From Icerya purchasi (lineage: Eukaryota; Arthropoda; Insecta; Hemiptera; Monophlebidae): 64,000 bases of DNA. Shown here one piece after another: positions 35,312 through 48,667 of this stretch. Below the pieces are notes generated by a model that was not told the origin of the DNA, ran no database searches, and worked only from the letters and a program-made list of their open reading frames with translations. Location: assembly GCA_039619475.1 (NCBI GenBank), contig CM077115.1:592001643-592065642 (forward strand). Direction: 5' to 3'. The position numbers and the translations under genes were made by a program. Numbering within the stretch: the first letter of the stretch is position 1; each line of letters begins with the position of its first letter.

Positions 35312-35449
35312 TATATACTTCTGTAACTCGCCGATGTAGTCTGTTACTGATTCGTGGCTTTTTTGTAATGCTGATAAAAATTTATGTTGTTGTAGTAATG
35401 CATTTTTTTGGTGGACATCGCTCTGCAGTATATCGTTTAACAATTTCAC
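34511..35449 (-). pseudogene. gag-pro: Gag C-terminal half and protease remnant, unit 16
   Basis: 312 aa; Gln21, Cys135 and Asn181, the same combination as unit 10 six units away, but on the short, TGA-stopped background. Confidence 0.85.
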
Positions 35450-37510
35450 TATATGATGTATCCGTCACTTTATCTGGTGCTAACATATTTACAATTTTAG
35501 AATAATGTTCAGGACCTATCGAATTGAGTAATGTTTGCTGTTTATCTATATCAGATGCGATATCAGCTACATTGAAATATATCTCTAATCGTTCTATATA
35601 TTGTTTGAAATTCTCTCTTGATTCGTCAAATGTTTCAAATTTGTAATCTTTTGTTTCTCGCATTTTAGATATAGAAGACGAAGGTTTGTTTATTAACTGT
35701 TTAACTAAATTCATATATTCCATTTGCATTTTCATTTGCTTCTCTAATATTGATTCTAAATCTTTAACATCGACAACTGCCGTGTTGGTTTCCGGGTTTG
35801 AATCTGTCATTTTATATGTTTAATATGAATATATAAACAGGAGCCGTTTACGTGTAATAATAATAATTTTTGTACTCACAGATAATAAGTCCGCTTAAAA
35901 TTATTTGATCGTAAATGGTATTGATAATCGTCTTCCGCGCACAAAAAAAAGTTATCACTGTATACTTAGAAAAAACAGTAAACCAACCATTCTCGTCGCC
36001 ACTTTTATGTCTTGAATTTGATACTTGATTATATAATTAAGATACGTGAGTTCATATTGATAAAAAACATGATTCTTTTAACATTACATTTGATTATCGT
36101 TTTATATAGAAAAAAGTAACATAAGTACAAGAATACATAAGTACATGATACATGATAGAATGAATAACAATAATATATATATATATACTAACCCGATCAC
36201 GATATATCGATATAATAATTGATACTAAATAATATGTTACATAATAAAATGAAAATACATAACAACTAATATTATTTTCATAAAAATTTTAATAAAGCCA
36301 ATAAGGAAGAAGCTTTTCTTGTTTTGTTTAATAATGAAGCGAGCGGCTCATAAAAAAATAATAATAATTAGAAAAATCGACTCGACAATACTTGATGGGT
36401 GTTTTGTAGAGGACAAGAAAAAGTAAAGAAGTAAGTTGAAAAACAGAAGCGATTAATTAATTTTCTACTGTGAAATAGTATTTAATAAAAAAAGGAAAAG
36501 AACCATCAACGGCTACAACCACTTTGTAATTAACATGTTTATTAGTCACAAAACACGTTTTAACCGAAATTAAATTGATGGAATTGATTTCCTGCTGTTC
36601 CCCATCGCAATCACAATCGTAATGGTCGTATCCAATCTCTTCCCATAATTGCTGCTCGATTATTCTCATTTTTGATATAAAAGATTCCCTGTATAGAGCG
36701 GTTTTTGAATCATACTTCACCACAACATTCAAAAATTTCTTGTATATATGTATAGAATGATCTAATTTTTGATTTAAATTTTTTCTGCAAATTTAGTGTA
36801 TCGAATAAATTACAGGGTAATATTGATATTGCAGCCCCACAGTCAACTTGTAATTTAACTGGCTGGCCATCTAAATAAACAGTTGCATAATAGCGATCAG
36901 AATTAGAATTACAATTTTTAATATTATAAATATCAGATATAGGTATAGGTTCTACAAAATTAGATTCACTATTATGTTTTTTCTGGTTAGTTTTCGATTT
37001 CATGAGTGTTGAGATGCATACTTTCTCAACATGGCCTTTCTTATTACAGCTTTTACATGAAAGTGTATTTTTATCACGTTTGCAGTCTTTTGCAAGATGA
37101 TTATCATATCCGCAATACATACATAATCTATCAATTCCAAGGTGTTGATAATTAATTTTTCGCTTAAACGAGTTCGATCGCGCACGATTTTGATAATTTT
37201 GATTTAATCGAGTTTGGCTTTGGTGCCTCTGGTAGTTAAAATTACGATTTTTCGAACGAGGTTTATGTGTTGATATTTTATTAACTTCAGTAGGTGATGA
37301 TACTGGTCGATTATTAGCTATTTCTTTTGATACATTAATAGCAACCTCATGTGTTAACGCTACTTCTTTAATATCTTTGAAGGTTTTTTTATTTGATTGT
37401 ATAGCTTTTTGTCGCATATTTTCATCTCTTAATCCTCGTATAAATTGTGATAGCAAAAATATGTCAGAAATATCAGCCTCACATTTTGGACAATATAATT
37501 CACATTTAGT
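35312..37510 (-). repeat. Array unit 17 (short, 2199 bp)
   Basis: Short form. The shifted-frame ORF is at 36457-36732 (91 aa) with a private Lys for Gln at long-form position 25. Confidence 0.97.
35382..35810 (-). CDS. gag: Gag N-terminal half, unit 17
   Basis: 142 aa, consensus Ser97 class. Confidence 0.85.
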   Translation of the reverse strand: MTDSNPETNTAVVDVKDLESILEKQMKMQMEYMNLVKQLINKPSSSISKMRETKDYKFETFDESRENFKQYIERLEIYFNVADIASDIDKQQTLLNSIGPEHYSKIVNMLAPDKVTDTSYSEIVKRYTAERCPPKKCITTTT

Positions 37511-37648
37511 TATATACTTCTGTAACTCGCCGATGTAGTCTGTTACTGATTCGTGGCTTTTTTGTAATGCTGATAAAAATTTATGTCGTTGTAGTAATGC
37601 ATTTTTTTGGTGGACATCGCTCTGCAGTATATCGTTTAACAATTTCAC
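36710..37648 (-). pseudogene. gag-pro: Gag C-terminal half and protease remnant, unit 17
   Basis: 312 aa; Arg21, Arg135, Thr220, matching unit 11 apart from the protease-end variants. Confidence 0.85.
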
Positions 37649-39709
37649 TATATGATGTATCCGTCACTTTATCTGGTGCTAACATATTTACAATTTTAGA
37701 ATAATGTTCAGGACCTATCGAATTGAGTAATGTTTGCTGTTTATCTATATCAGATGCGATATCAGCTACATTGAAATATATCTCTAATCGTTCTATATAT
37801 TGTTTGAAATTCTCTCTTGATTCGTCAAATGTTTCAAATTTGTAATCTTTTGTTTCTCGCATTTTAGATATAGAAGACGAAGGTTTGTTTATTAACTGTT
37901 TAACTAAATTCATATATTCCATTTGCATTTTCATTTGCTTCTCTAATATTGATTCTAAATCTTTAACATCGACAACTGCCGTGTTGGTTTCCGGGTTTGA
38001 ATCTGTCATTTTATATGTTTAATATGAATATATAAACAGGAGCCGTTTACGTGTAATAATAATAATTTTTGTACTCACAGATAATAAGTCCGCTTAAAAT
38101 TATTTGATCGTAAATGGTATTGATAATCGTCTTCCGCGCACAAAAAAAAGTTATCACTGTATACTTAGAAAAAACAGTAAACCAACCATTCTCGTCGCCA
38201 CTTTTATGTCTTGAATTTGATACTTGATTATATAATTAAGATACGTGAGTTCATATTGATAAAAAACATGATTCTTTTAACATTACATTTGATTATCGTT
38301 TTATATAGAAAAAAGTAACATAAGTACAAGAATACATAAGTACATGATACATGATAGAATGAATAACAATAATATATATATATATACTAACCCGATCACG
38401 ATATATCGATATAATAATTGATACTAAATAATATGTTACATAATAAAATGAAAATACATAACAACTAATATTATTTTCATAAAAATTTTAATAAAGCCAA
38501 TAAGGAAGAAGCTTTTCTTGTTTTGTTTAATAATGAAGCGAGCGGCTCATAAAAAAATAATAATAATTAGAAAAATCGACTCGACAATACTTGATGGGTG
38601 TTTTGTAGAGGACAAGAAAAAGTAAAGAAGTAAGTTGAAAAACAGAAGCGATTAATTAATTTTCTACTGTGAAATAGTATTTAATAAAAAAAGGAAAAGA
38701 ACCATCAACGGCTACAACCACTTTGTAATTAACATGTTTATTAGTCACAAAACACGTTTTAACCGAAATTAAATTGATGGAATTGATTTCCTGCTGTTCC
38801 CCATCGCAATCACAATCGTAATGGTCGTATCCAATCTCTTCCCATAATTGCTGCTCGATTATTCTCATTTGTGATATAAAAGATTCCCTGTATAGAGCGG
38901 TTTTTGAATCATACTTCACCACAACATTCAAAAATTTCTTGTATATATGTATAGAATGATCTAATTTTTGATTTAAATTTTTTCTGCAAATTTAGTGTAT
39001 CGAATAAATTACAGGGTAATATTGATATTGCAGCCCCACAGTCAACTTGTAATTTAACTGGCTGGCCATCTAAATAAACAGTTGCATAATAGCGATCAGA
39101 ATTAGAATTACAATTTTTAATATTATAAATATCAGATATAGGTATAGGTTCTACAAAATTAGATTCACTATTATGTTTTTTCTGGTTAGTTTTCGATTTC
39201 ATGAGTGTTGAGATGCATACTTTCTCAACATGGCCTTTCTTATTACAGCTTTTACATGAAAGTGTATTTTTATCACGTTTGCAGTCTTTTGCAAGGTGAT
39301 TATCATATCCGCAATACATACATAATCTATCAATTCCAAGGTGTTGATAATTAATTTTTCGCTTAAACGAGTTCGATCGCGCACGATTTTGATAATTTTG
39401 ATTTAATCGAGTTTGGCTTTGGTGCCTCTGGTAGTTAAAATTACAATTTTTCGAACGAGGTTTATGTGTTGATATTTTATTAACTTCAGTAGGTGATGAT
39501 ACTGGTCGATTATTAGCTATTTCTTTTGATACATTAATAGCAACCTCATGTGTTAACGCTACTTCTTTAATATCTTTGAAGGTTTTTTTATTTGATTGTA
39601 TAGCTTTTTGTCGCATATTTTCATCTCTTAATCCTCGTATAAATTGTGATAGCAAAAATATGTCAGAAATATCAGCCTCACATTTTGGACAATATAATTC
39701 ACATTTAGT
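37511..39709 (-). repeat. Array unit 18 (short, 2199 bp)
   Basis: Short form. The shifted-frame ORF is at 38656-38931 (91 aa). First of a near-identical group (units 18, 19, 20 and 23) marked by a silent A-to-G near 39296. Confidence 0.97.
37581..38009 (-). CDS. gag: Gag N-terminal half, unit 18
   Basis: 142 aa, Ser97; the rightmost Ser97 copy in the window. All later units are Leu97. Confidence 0.85.
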   Translation of the reverse strand: MTDSNPETNTAVVDVKDLESILEKQMKMQMEYMNLVKQLINKPSSSISKMRETKDYKFETFDESRENFKQYIERLEIYFNVADIASDIDKQQTLLNSIGPEHYSKIVNMLAPDKVTDTSYSEIVKRYTAERCPPKKCITTTT

Positions 39710-39847
39710 TATATACTTCTGTAACTCGCCGATGTAGTCTGTTACTGATTCGTGGCTTTTTTGTAATGCTGATAAAAATTTATGTCGTTGTAGTAATGCA
39801 TTTTTTTGGTGGACATCGCTCTGCAGTATATCGTTTAACAATTTCAC
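38909..39847 (-). pseudogene. gag-pro: Gag C-terminal half and protease remnant, unit 18
   Basis: 312 aa; Arg21, Cys135, Thr220, a combination seen only in units 18, 19, 20 and 23. Confidence 0.85.
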
Positions 39848-41908
39848 TATATGATGTATCCGTCACTTTATCTGGTGCTAACATATTTACAATTTTAGAA
39901 TAATGTTCAGGACCTATCAAATTGAGTAATGTTTGCTGTTTATCTATATCAGATGCGATATCAGCTACATTGAAATATATCTCTAATCGTTCTATATATT
40001 GTTTGAAATTCTCTCTTGATTCGTCAAATGTTTCAAATTTGTAATCTTTTGTTTCTCGCATTTTAGATATAGAAGACGAAGGTTTGTTTATTAACTGTTT
40101 AACTAAATTCATATATTCCATTTGCATTTTCATTTGCTTCTCTAATATTGATTCTAAATCTTTAACATCGACAACTGCCGTGTTGGTTTCCGGGTTTGAA
40201 TCTGTCATTTTATATGTTTAATATGAATATATAAACAGGAGCCGTTTACGTGTAATAATAATAATTTTTGTACTCACAGATAATAAGTCCGCTTAAAATT
40301 ATTTGATCGTAAATGGTATTGATAATCGTCTTCCGCGCACAAAAAAAAGTTATCACTGTATACTTAGAAAAAACAGTAAACCAACCATTCTCGTCGCCAC
40401 TTTTATGTCTTGAATTTGATACTTGATTATATAATTAAGATACGTGAGTTCATATTGATAAAAAACATGATTCTTTTAACATTACATTTGATTATCGTTT
40501 TATATAGAAAAAAGTAACATAAGTACAAGAATACATAAGTACATGATACATGATAGAATGAATAACAATAATATATATATATATACTAACCCGATCACGA
40601 TATATCGATATAATAATTGATACTAAATAATATGTTACATAATAAAATGAAAATACATAACAACTAATATTATTTTCATAAAAATTTTAATAAAGCCAAT
40701 AAGGAAGAAGCTTTTCTTGTTTTGTTTAATAATGAAGCGAGCGGCTCATAAAAAAATAATAATAATTAGAAAAATCGACTCGACAATACTTGATGGGTGT
40801 TTTGTAGAGGACAAGAAAAAGTAAAGAAGTAAGTTGAAAAACAGAAGCGATTAATTAATTTTCTACTGTGAAATAGTATTTAATAAAAAAAGGAAAAGAA
40901 CCATCAACGGCTACAACCACTTTGTAATTAACATGTTTATTAGTCACAAAACACGTTTTAACCGAAATTAAATTGATGGAATTGATTTCCTGCTGTTCCC
41001 CATCGCAATCACAATCGTAATGGTCGTATCCAATCTCTTCCCATAATTGCTGCTCGATTATTCTCATTTGTGATATAAAAGATTCCCTGTATAGAGCGGT
41101 TTTTGAATCATACTTCACCACAACATTCAAAAATTTCTTGTATATATGTATAGAATGATCTAATTTTTGATTTAAATTTTTTCTGCAAATTTAGTGTATC
41201 GAATAAATTACAGGGTAATATTGATATTGCAGCCCCACAGTCAACTTGTAATTTAACTGGCTGGCCATCTAAATAAACAGTTGCATAATAGCGATCAGAA
41301 TTAGAATTACAATTTTTAATATTATAAATATCAGATATAGGTATAGGTTCTACAAAATTAGATTCACTATTATGTTTTTTCTGGTTAGTTTTCGATTTCA
41401 TGAGTGTTGAGATGCATACTTTCTCAACATGGCCTTTCTTATTACAGCTTTTACATGAAAGTGTATTTTTATCACGTTTGCAGTCTTTTGCAAGGTGATT
41501 ATCATATCCGCAATACATACATAATCTATCAATTCCAAGGTGTTGATAATTAATTTTTCGCTTAAACGAGTTCGATCGCGCACGATTTTGATAATTTTGA
41601 TTTAATCGAGTTTGGCTTTGGTGCCTCTGGTAGTTAAAATTACAATTTTTCGAACGAGGTTTATGTGTTGATATTTTATTAACTTCAGTAGGTGATGATA
41701 CTGGTCGATTATTAGCTATTTCTTTTGATACATTAATAGCAACCTCATGTGTTAACGCTACTTCTTTAATATCTTTGAAGGTTTTTTTATTTGATTGTAT
41801 AGCTTTTTGTCGCATATTTTCATCTCTTAATCCTCGTATAAATTGTGATAGCAAAAATATGTCAGAAATATCAGCCTCACATTTTGGACAATATAATTCA
41901 CATTTAGT
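39710..41908 (-). repeat. Array unit 19 (short, 2199 bp)
   Basis: Short form, near-identical to units 18 and 20. The shifted-frame ORF is at 40855-41130 (91 aa). Confidence 0.97.
39780..40208 (-). CDS. gag: Gag N-terminal half, unit 19
   Basis: 142 aa, Leu97 class. Confidence 0.85.
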   Translation of the reverse strand: MTDSNPETNTAVVDVKDLESILEKQMKMQMEYMNLVKQLINKPSSSISKMRETKDYKFETFDESRENFKQYIERLEIYFNVADIASDIDKQQTLLNLIGPEHYSKIVNMLAPDKVTDTSYSEIVKRYTAERCPPKKCITTTT

Positions 41909-42046
41909 TATATACTTCTGTAACTCGCCGATGTAGTCTGTTACTGATTCGTGGCTTTTTTGTAATGCTGATAAAAATTTATGTCGTTGTAGTAATGCAT
42001 TTTTTTGGTGGACATCGCTCTGCAGTATATCGTTTAACAATTTCAC
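41108..42046 (-). pseudogene. gag-pro: Gag C-terminal half and protease remnant, unit 19
   Basis: 312 aa, same protein as the unit 18 copy. Confidence 0.85.
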
Positions 42047-42407
42047 TATATGATGTATCCGTCACTTTATCTGGTGCTAACATATTTACAATTTTAGAAT
42101 AATGTTCAGGACCTATCAAATTGAGTAATGTTTGCTGTTTATCTATATCAGATGCGATATCAGCTACATTGAAATATATCTCTAATCGTTCTATATATTG
42201 TTTGAAATTCTCTCTTGATTCGTCAAATGTTTCAAATTTGTAATCTTTTGTTTCTCGCATTTTAGATATAGAAGACGAAGGTTTGTTTATTAACTGTTTA
42301 ACTAAATTCATATATTCCATTTGCATTTTCATTTGCTTCTCTAATATTGATTCTAAATCTTTAACATCGACAACTGCCGTGTTGGTTTCCGGGTTTGAAT
42401 CTGTCAT
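41979..42407 (-). CDS. gag: Gag N-terminal half, unit 20
   Basis: 142 aa, Leu97 class. Confidence 0.85.
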   Translation of the reverse strand: MTDSNPETNTAVVDVKDLESILEKQMKMQMEYMNLVKQLINKPSSSISKMRETKDYKFETFDESRENFKQYIERLEIYFNVADIASDIDKQQTLLNLIGPEHYSKIVNMLAPDKVTDTSYSEIVKRYTAERCPPKKCITTTT

Positions 42408-42583
42408 TTTATATGTTTAATATGAATATATAAACAGGAGCCGTTTACGTGTAATAATAATAATTTTTGTACTCACAGATAATAAGTCCGCTTAAAATTA
42501 TTTGATCGTAAATGGTATTGATAATCGTCTTCCACGCACAAAAAAAAGTTATCACTGTATACTTAGAAAAAACAGTAAACCAA

Positions 42584-42598
42584 CCATTCTCATCGCCA
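42584..42598 (-). promoter_or_regulatory. Altered primer binding site, unit 20
   Basis: Carries the same CpG to TpG change inside the tRNA-complementary stretch as unit 15. Confidence 0.6.
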
Positions 42599-43306
42599 CT
42601 TTTATGTCTTGAATTTGATACTTGATTATATAATTAAGATACGTGAGTTCATATTGATAAAAAACATGATTCTTTTAACATTACATTTGATTATCGTTTT
42701 ATATAGAAAAAAGTAACATAAGTACAAGAATACATAAGTACATGATACATGATAGAATGAATAACAATAATATATATATATATACTAACCCGATCACGAT
42801 ATATCGATATAATAATTGATACTAAATAATATGTTACATAATAAAATGAAAATACATAACAACTAATATTATTTTCATAAAAATTTTAATAAAGCCAATA
42901 AGGAAGAAGCTTTTCTTGTTTTGTTTAATAATGAAGCGAGCGGCTCATAAAAAAATAATAATAATTAGAAAAATCGACTCGACAATACTTGATGGGTGTT
43001 TTGTAGAGGACAAGAAAAAGTAAAGAAGTAAGTTGAAAAACAGAAGCGATTAATTAATTTTCTACTGTGAAATAGTATTTAATAAAAAAAGGAAAAGAAC
43101 CATCAACGGCTACAACCACTTTGTAATTAACATGTTTATTAGTCACAAAACACGTTTTAACCGAAATTAAATTGATGGAATTGATTTCCTGCTGTTCCCC
43201 ATCGCAATCACAATCGTAATGGTCGTATCCAATCTCTTCCCATAATTGCTGCTCGATTATTCTCATTTGTGATATAAAAGATTCCCTGTATAGAGCGGTT
43301 TTTGAA

Positions 43307-44245
43307 TCATACTTCACCACAACATTCAAAAATTTCTTGTATATATGTATAGAATGATCTAATTTTTGATTTAAATTTTTTCTGCAAATTTAGTGTATCG
43401 AATAAATTACAGGGTAATATTGATATTGCAGCCCCACAGTCAACTTGTAATTTAACTGGCTGGCCATCTAAATAAACAGTTGCATAATAGCGATCAGAAT
43501 TAGAATTACAATTTTTAATATTATAAATATCAGATATAGGTATAGGTTCTACAAAATTAGATTCACTATTATGTTTTTTCTGGTTAGTTTTCGATTTCAT
43601 GAGTGTTGAGATGCATACTTTCTCAACATGGCCTTTCTTATTACAGCTTTTACATGAAAGTGTATTTTTATCACGTTTGCAGTCTTTTGCAAGGTGATTA
43701 TCATATCCGCAATACATACATAATCTATCAATTCCAAGGTGTTGATAATTAATTTTTCGCTTAAACGAGTTCGATCGCGCACGATTTTGATAATTTTGAT
43801 TTAATCGAGTTTGGCTTTGGTGCCTCTGGTAGTTAAAATTACAATTTTTCGAACGAGGTTTATGTGTTGATATTTTATTAACTTCAGTAGGTGATGATAC
43901 TGGTCGATTATTAGCTATTTCTTTTGATACATTAATAGCAACCTCATGTGTTAACGCTACTTCTTTAATATCTTTGAAGGTTTTTTTATTTGATTGTATA
44001 GCTTTTTGTCGCATATTTTCATCTCTTAATCCTCGTATAAATTGTGATAGCAAAAATATGTCAGAAATATCAGCCTCACATTTTGGACAATATAATTCAC
44101 ATTTAGTTATATACTTCTGTAACTCGCCGATGTAGTCTGTTACTGATTCGTGGCTTTTTTGTAATGCTGATAAAAATTTATGTCGTTGTAGTAATGCATT
44201 TTTTTGGTGGACATCGCTCTGCAGTATATCGTTTAACAATTTCAC
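43307..44245 (-). pseudogene. gag-pro: Gag C-terminal half and protease remnant, unit 20
   Basis: 312 aa, same protein as the unit 18 and 19 copies. Confidence 0.85.
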
Positions 44246-46318
44246 TATATGATGTATCCGTCACTTTATCTGGTGCTAACATATTTACAATTTTAGAATA
44301 ATGTTCAGGACCTATCAAATTGAGTAATGTTTGCTGTTTATCTATATCAGATGCGATATCAGCTACATTGAAATATATCTCTAATCGTTCTATATATTGT
44401 TTGAAATTCTCTCTTGATTCGTCAAATGTTTCAAATTTGTAATCTTTTGTTTCTCGCATTTTAGATATAGAAGACGAAGGTTTGTTTATTAACTGTTTAA
44501 CTAAATTCATATATTCCATTTGCATTTTCATTTGCTTCTCTAATATTGATTCTAAATCTTTAACATCGACAACTGCCGTGTTGGTTTCCGGGTTTGAATC
44601 TGTCATTTTATATGTTTAATATGAATATATAAACAGGAGCCGTTTACGTGTAATAATAATAATTTTTGTACTCACAGATAATAAGTCCGCTTAAAATTAT
44701 TTGATCGTAAATGGTATTGATAATCGTCTTCCGCGCACAAAAAAAAGTTATCACTGTATACTTAGAAAAAACAGTAAACCAACCATTCTCGTCGCCACTT
44801 TTATGTCTTGAATTTGATACTTGATTATATAATTAAGATACGTGAGTTCATATTGATAAAAAACATGATTCTTTTAACATTACATTTGATTATCGTTTTA
44901 TATAGAAAAAAGTAACATAAGTACAAGAATACATAAGTACATGATACATGATAGAATGAATAACAATAATATATATATATATACTAACCCGATCACGATA
45001 TATCGATATAATAATTGATACTAAATAATATGTTACATAATAAAATGAAAATACATAACAACTAATATTATTTTCATAAAAATTTTAATAAAGCCAATAA
45101 GGAAGAAGCTTTTCTTGTTTTGTTTAATAATGAAGCGAGCGGCTCATAAAAAAATAATAATAATTAGAAAAATCGACTCGACAATACTTGATGGGTGTTT
45201 TGTAGAGGACAAGAAAAAGTAAAGAAGTAAGTTGAAAAACAGAAGCGATTAATTAATTTTCTACTGTGAAATAGTATTTAATAAAAAAAGGAAAAGAACC
45301 ATCAACGGCTACAACCACTTTGTAATTAACATGTTTATTAGTCACAAAACACGTTTTAACCGAAATTAAATTGATGGAATTGATTTCCTGCTGTTCCCCA
45401 TCGCAATCACAATCGTAATGGTCGTATCCAATCTCTTCCCATAATTGCTGCTCGATTATTCTCATTTGTGATATAAAAGATTCCCTGTATAGAGCGGTTT
45501 TTGAATCATACTTGAACTGAACATTCACCACAACATTCAAAAATTTCTTGTATATATGTATAGAATGATCTAATTTTTGATTTAAATTTTTTCTGCAAAT
45601 TTAGTGTATCGAATAAATTACAGGGTAATATTGATATTGCAGCCCCACAGTCAACTTGTAATTTAACTGGCTGGCCATCTAAATAAACAGTTGCATAATA
45701 GCGATCAGAATTAGAATTACAATTTTTAATATTATAAATATCAGATATAGGTATAGGTTCTACAAAATTAGATTCACTATTATGTTTTTTCTGGTTAGAT
45801 TTCGATTTCATGAGTGTTGAGATGCATACTTTCTCAACATGGCCTTTCTTATTACAGCTTTTACATGAAAGTGTATTTTTATCACGTTTGCAGTCTTTTG
45901 CAAGATGATTATCATATCCGCAATACATACATAATCTGTCAATTCCAAGGTGTTGATAATTAATTTTTCGCTTAAACGAGTTCGATCGCGCACGATTTTG
46001 ATAATTTTGATTTAATCGAGTTTGGCTTTGGTGCCTCTGGTAGTTAAAATTACAATTTTTCGAACGAGGTTTATGTGTTGATATTTTATTAACTTCAGTA
46101 GGTGATGATACTGGTCGATTATTAGCTACTTCTTTTGATACATTAATAGCAACCTCATGTGTTAACGCTACTTCTTTAATATCTTTGAAGGTTTTTTTAT
46201 TTGATTGTATAGCTTTTTGTCGCATATTTTCATCTCTTAATCCTCGTATAAATTGTGATAGCAAAAATATGTCAGAAATATCAGCCTCACATTTTGGACA
46301 ATATAATTCACATTTAGT
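44108..46318 (-). repeat. Array unit 21 (long, 2211 bp)
   Basis: Long form with TGA stop. The shifted-frame ORF is at 45253-45540 (95 aa). First of the Val110 group (units 21, 24 and 25). Confidence 0.97.
44178..44606 (-). CDS. gag: Gag N-terminal half, unit 21
   Basis: 142 aa, Leu97 class. Confidence 0.85.
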   Translation of the reverse strand: MTDSNPETNTAVVDVKDLESILEKQMKMQMEYMNLVKQLINKPSSSISKMRETKDYKFETFDESRENFKQYIERLEIYFNVADIASDIDKQQTLLNLIGPEHYSKIVNMLAPDKVTDTSYSEIVKRYTAERCPPKKCITTTT

Positions 46319-46456
46319 TATATACTTCTGTAACTCGCCGATGTAGTCTGTTACTGATTCGTGGCTTTTTTGTAATGCTGATAAAAATTTATGTCGTTGT
46401 AGTAATGCATTTTTTTGGTGGACATCGCTCTGCAGTATATGGTTTAACAATTTCAC
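45506..46456 (-). pseudogene. gag-pro: Gag C-terminal half and protease remnant, unit 21
   Basis: 316 aa; Cys135 and Val for Ile at 110. His for Asp at residue 6 comes from the C-to-G change at 46441, which also alters the overlapping gag N-terminal ORF of unit 22. Confidence 0.85.
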
Positions 46457-48529
46457 TATATGATGTATCCGTCACTTTATCTGGTGCTAACATATTTACA
46501 ATTTTAGAATAATGTTCAGGACCTATCAAATTGAGTAATGTTTGCTGTTTATCTATATCAGATGCGATATCAGCTACATTGAAATATATCTCTAATCGTT
46601 CTATATATTGTTTGAAATTCTCTCTTGATTCGTCAAATGTTTCAAATTTGTAATCTTTTGTTTCTCGCATTTTAGATATAGAAGACGAAGGTTTGTTTAT
46701 TAACTGTTTAACTAAATTCATATATTCCATTTGCATTTTCATTTGCTTCTCTAATATTGATTCTAAATCTTTAACATCGACAACTGCCGTGTTGGTTTCC
46801 GGGTTTGAATCTGTCATTTTATATGTTTAATATGAATATATAAACAGGAGCCGTTTACGTGTAATAATAATAATTTTTGTACTCACAGATAATAAGTCCG
46901 CTTAAAATTATTTGATCGTAAATGGTATTGATAATCGTCTTCCGCGCACAAAAAAAAGTTATCACTGTATACTTAGAAAAAACAGTAAACCAACCATTCT
47001 CGTCGCCACTTTTATGTCTTGAATTTGATACTTGATTATATAATTAAGATACGTGAGTTCATATTGATAAAAAACATGATTCTTTTAACATTACATTTGA
47101 TTATCGTTTTATATAGAAAAAAGTAACATAAGTACAAGAATACATAAGTACATGATACATGATAGAATGAATAACAATAATATATATATATATACTAACC
47201 CGATCACGATATATCGATATAATAATTGATACTAAATAATATGTTACATAATAAAATGAAAATACATAACAACTAATATTATTTTCATAAAAATTTTAAT
47301 AAAGCCAATAAGGAAGAAGCTTTTCTTGTTTTGTTTAATAATGAAGCGAGCGGCTCATAAAAAAATAATAATAATTAGAAAAATCGACTCGACAATACTT
47401 GATGGGTGTTTTGTAGAGGACAAGAAAAAGTAAAGAAGTAAGTTGAAAAACAGAAGCGATTAATTAATTTTCTACTGTGAAATAGTATTTAATAAAAAAA
47501 GGAAAAGAACCATCAACGGCTACAACCACTTTGTAATTAACATGTTTATTAGTCACAAAACACGTTTTAACCGAAATTAAATTGATGGAATTGATTTCCT
47601 GCTGTTCCCCATCGCAATCACAATCGTAATGGTCGTATCCAATCTCTTCCCATAATTGCTGCTCGATTATTCTCATTTGTGATATAAAAGATTCCCTGTA
47701 TAGAGCGGTTTTTGAATCATACTTGAACTGAACATTCACCACAACATTCAAAAATTTCTTGTATATATGTATAGAATGATCTAATTTTTGATTTAAATTT
47801 TTTCTGCAAATTTAGTGTATCGAATAAATTACAGGGTAATATTGATATTGCAGCCCCACAGTCAACTTGTAATTTAACTGGCTGGCCATCTAAATAAACA
47901 GTTGCATAATAGCGATCAGAATTAGAATTACAATTTTTAATATTATAAATATCAGATATAGGTATAGGTTCTACAAAATTAGATTCACTATTATGTTTTT
48001 TCTGGTTAGATTTCGATTTCATGAGTGTTGAGATGCATACTTTCTCAACATGGCCTTTCTTATTACAGCTTTTACATGAAAGTGTATTTTTATCACGTTT
48101 GCAGTCTTTTGCAAGATGATTATCATATCCGCAATACATACATAATCTGTCAATTCCAAGGTGTTGATAATTAATTTTTCGCTTAAACGAGTTCGATCGC
48201 GCACGATTTTGATAATTTTGATTTAATCGAGTTTGGCTTTGGTGCCTCTGGTAGTTAAAATTACGATTTTTCGAACGAGGTTTATGTGTTGATATTTTAT
48301 TAACTTCAGTAGGTGATGATACTGGTCGATTATTAGCTATTTCTTTTGATACATTAATAGCAACCTCATGTGTTAACGCTACTTCTTTAATATCTTTGAA
48401 GGTTTTTTTATTTGATTGTATAGCTTTTTGTCGCATATTTTCATCTCTTAATCCTCGTATAAATTGTGATAGCAAAAATATGTCAGAAATATCAGCCTCA
48501 CATTTTGGACAATATAATTCACATTTAGT
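46319..48529 (-). repeat. Array unit 22 (long, 2211 bp)
   Basis: Long form with TGA stop. The shifted-frame ORF is at 47464-47751 (95 aa). Internally it resembles units 1-3 (Arg135, G-type silent variant at codon 173) although it sits among Cys135 units. Confidence 0.97.
46389..46817 (-). CDS. gag: Gag N-terminal half, unit 22
   Basis: 142 aa, Leu97; Pro for Arg at residue 126, in the out-of-frame tail, from the base change at 46441. Confidence 0.85.
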   Translation of the reverse strand: MTDSNPETNTAVVDVKDLESILEKQMKMQMEYMNLVKQLINKPSSSISKMRETKDYKFETFDESRENFKQYIERLEIYFNVADIASDIDKQQTLLNLIGPEHYSKIVNMLAPDKVTDTSYSEIVKPYTAERCPPKKCITTTT

Positions 48530-48667
48530 TATATACTTCTGTAACTCGCCGATGTAGTCTGTTACTGATTCGTGGCTTTTTTGTAATGCTGATAAAAATT
48601 TATGTCGTTGTAGTAATGCATTTTTTTGGTGGACATCGCTCTGCAGTATATCGTTTAACAATTTCAC
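47717..48667 (-). pseudogene. gag-pro: Gag C-terminal half and protease remnant, unit 22
   Basis: 316 aa, same protein as the 1399-2349 copy (Arg135, Ile110, Ser220). Confidence 0.85.

Larger units (their letters stand above)
41909..44107 (-). repeat. Array unit 20 (short, 2199 bp)
   Basis: Short form. The shifted-frame ORF is at 43054-43329 (91 aa). The leader has two CpG losses, near 42534 and 42592, also present together in unit 15. Confidence 0.97.
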
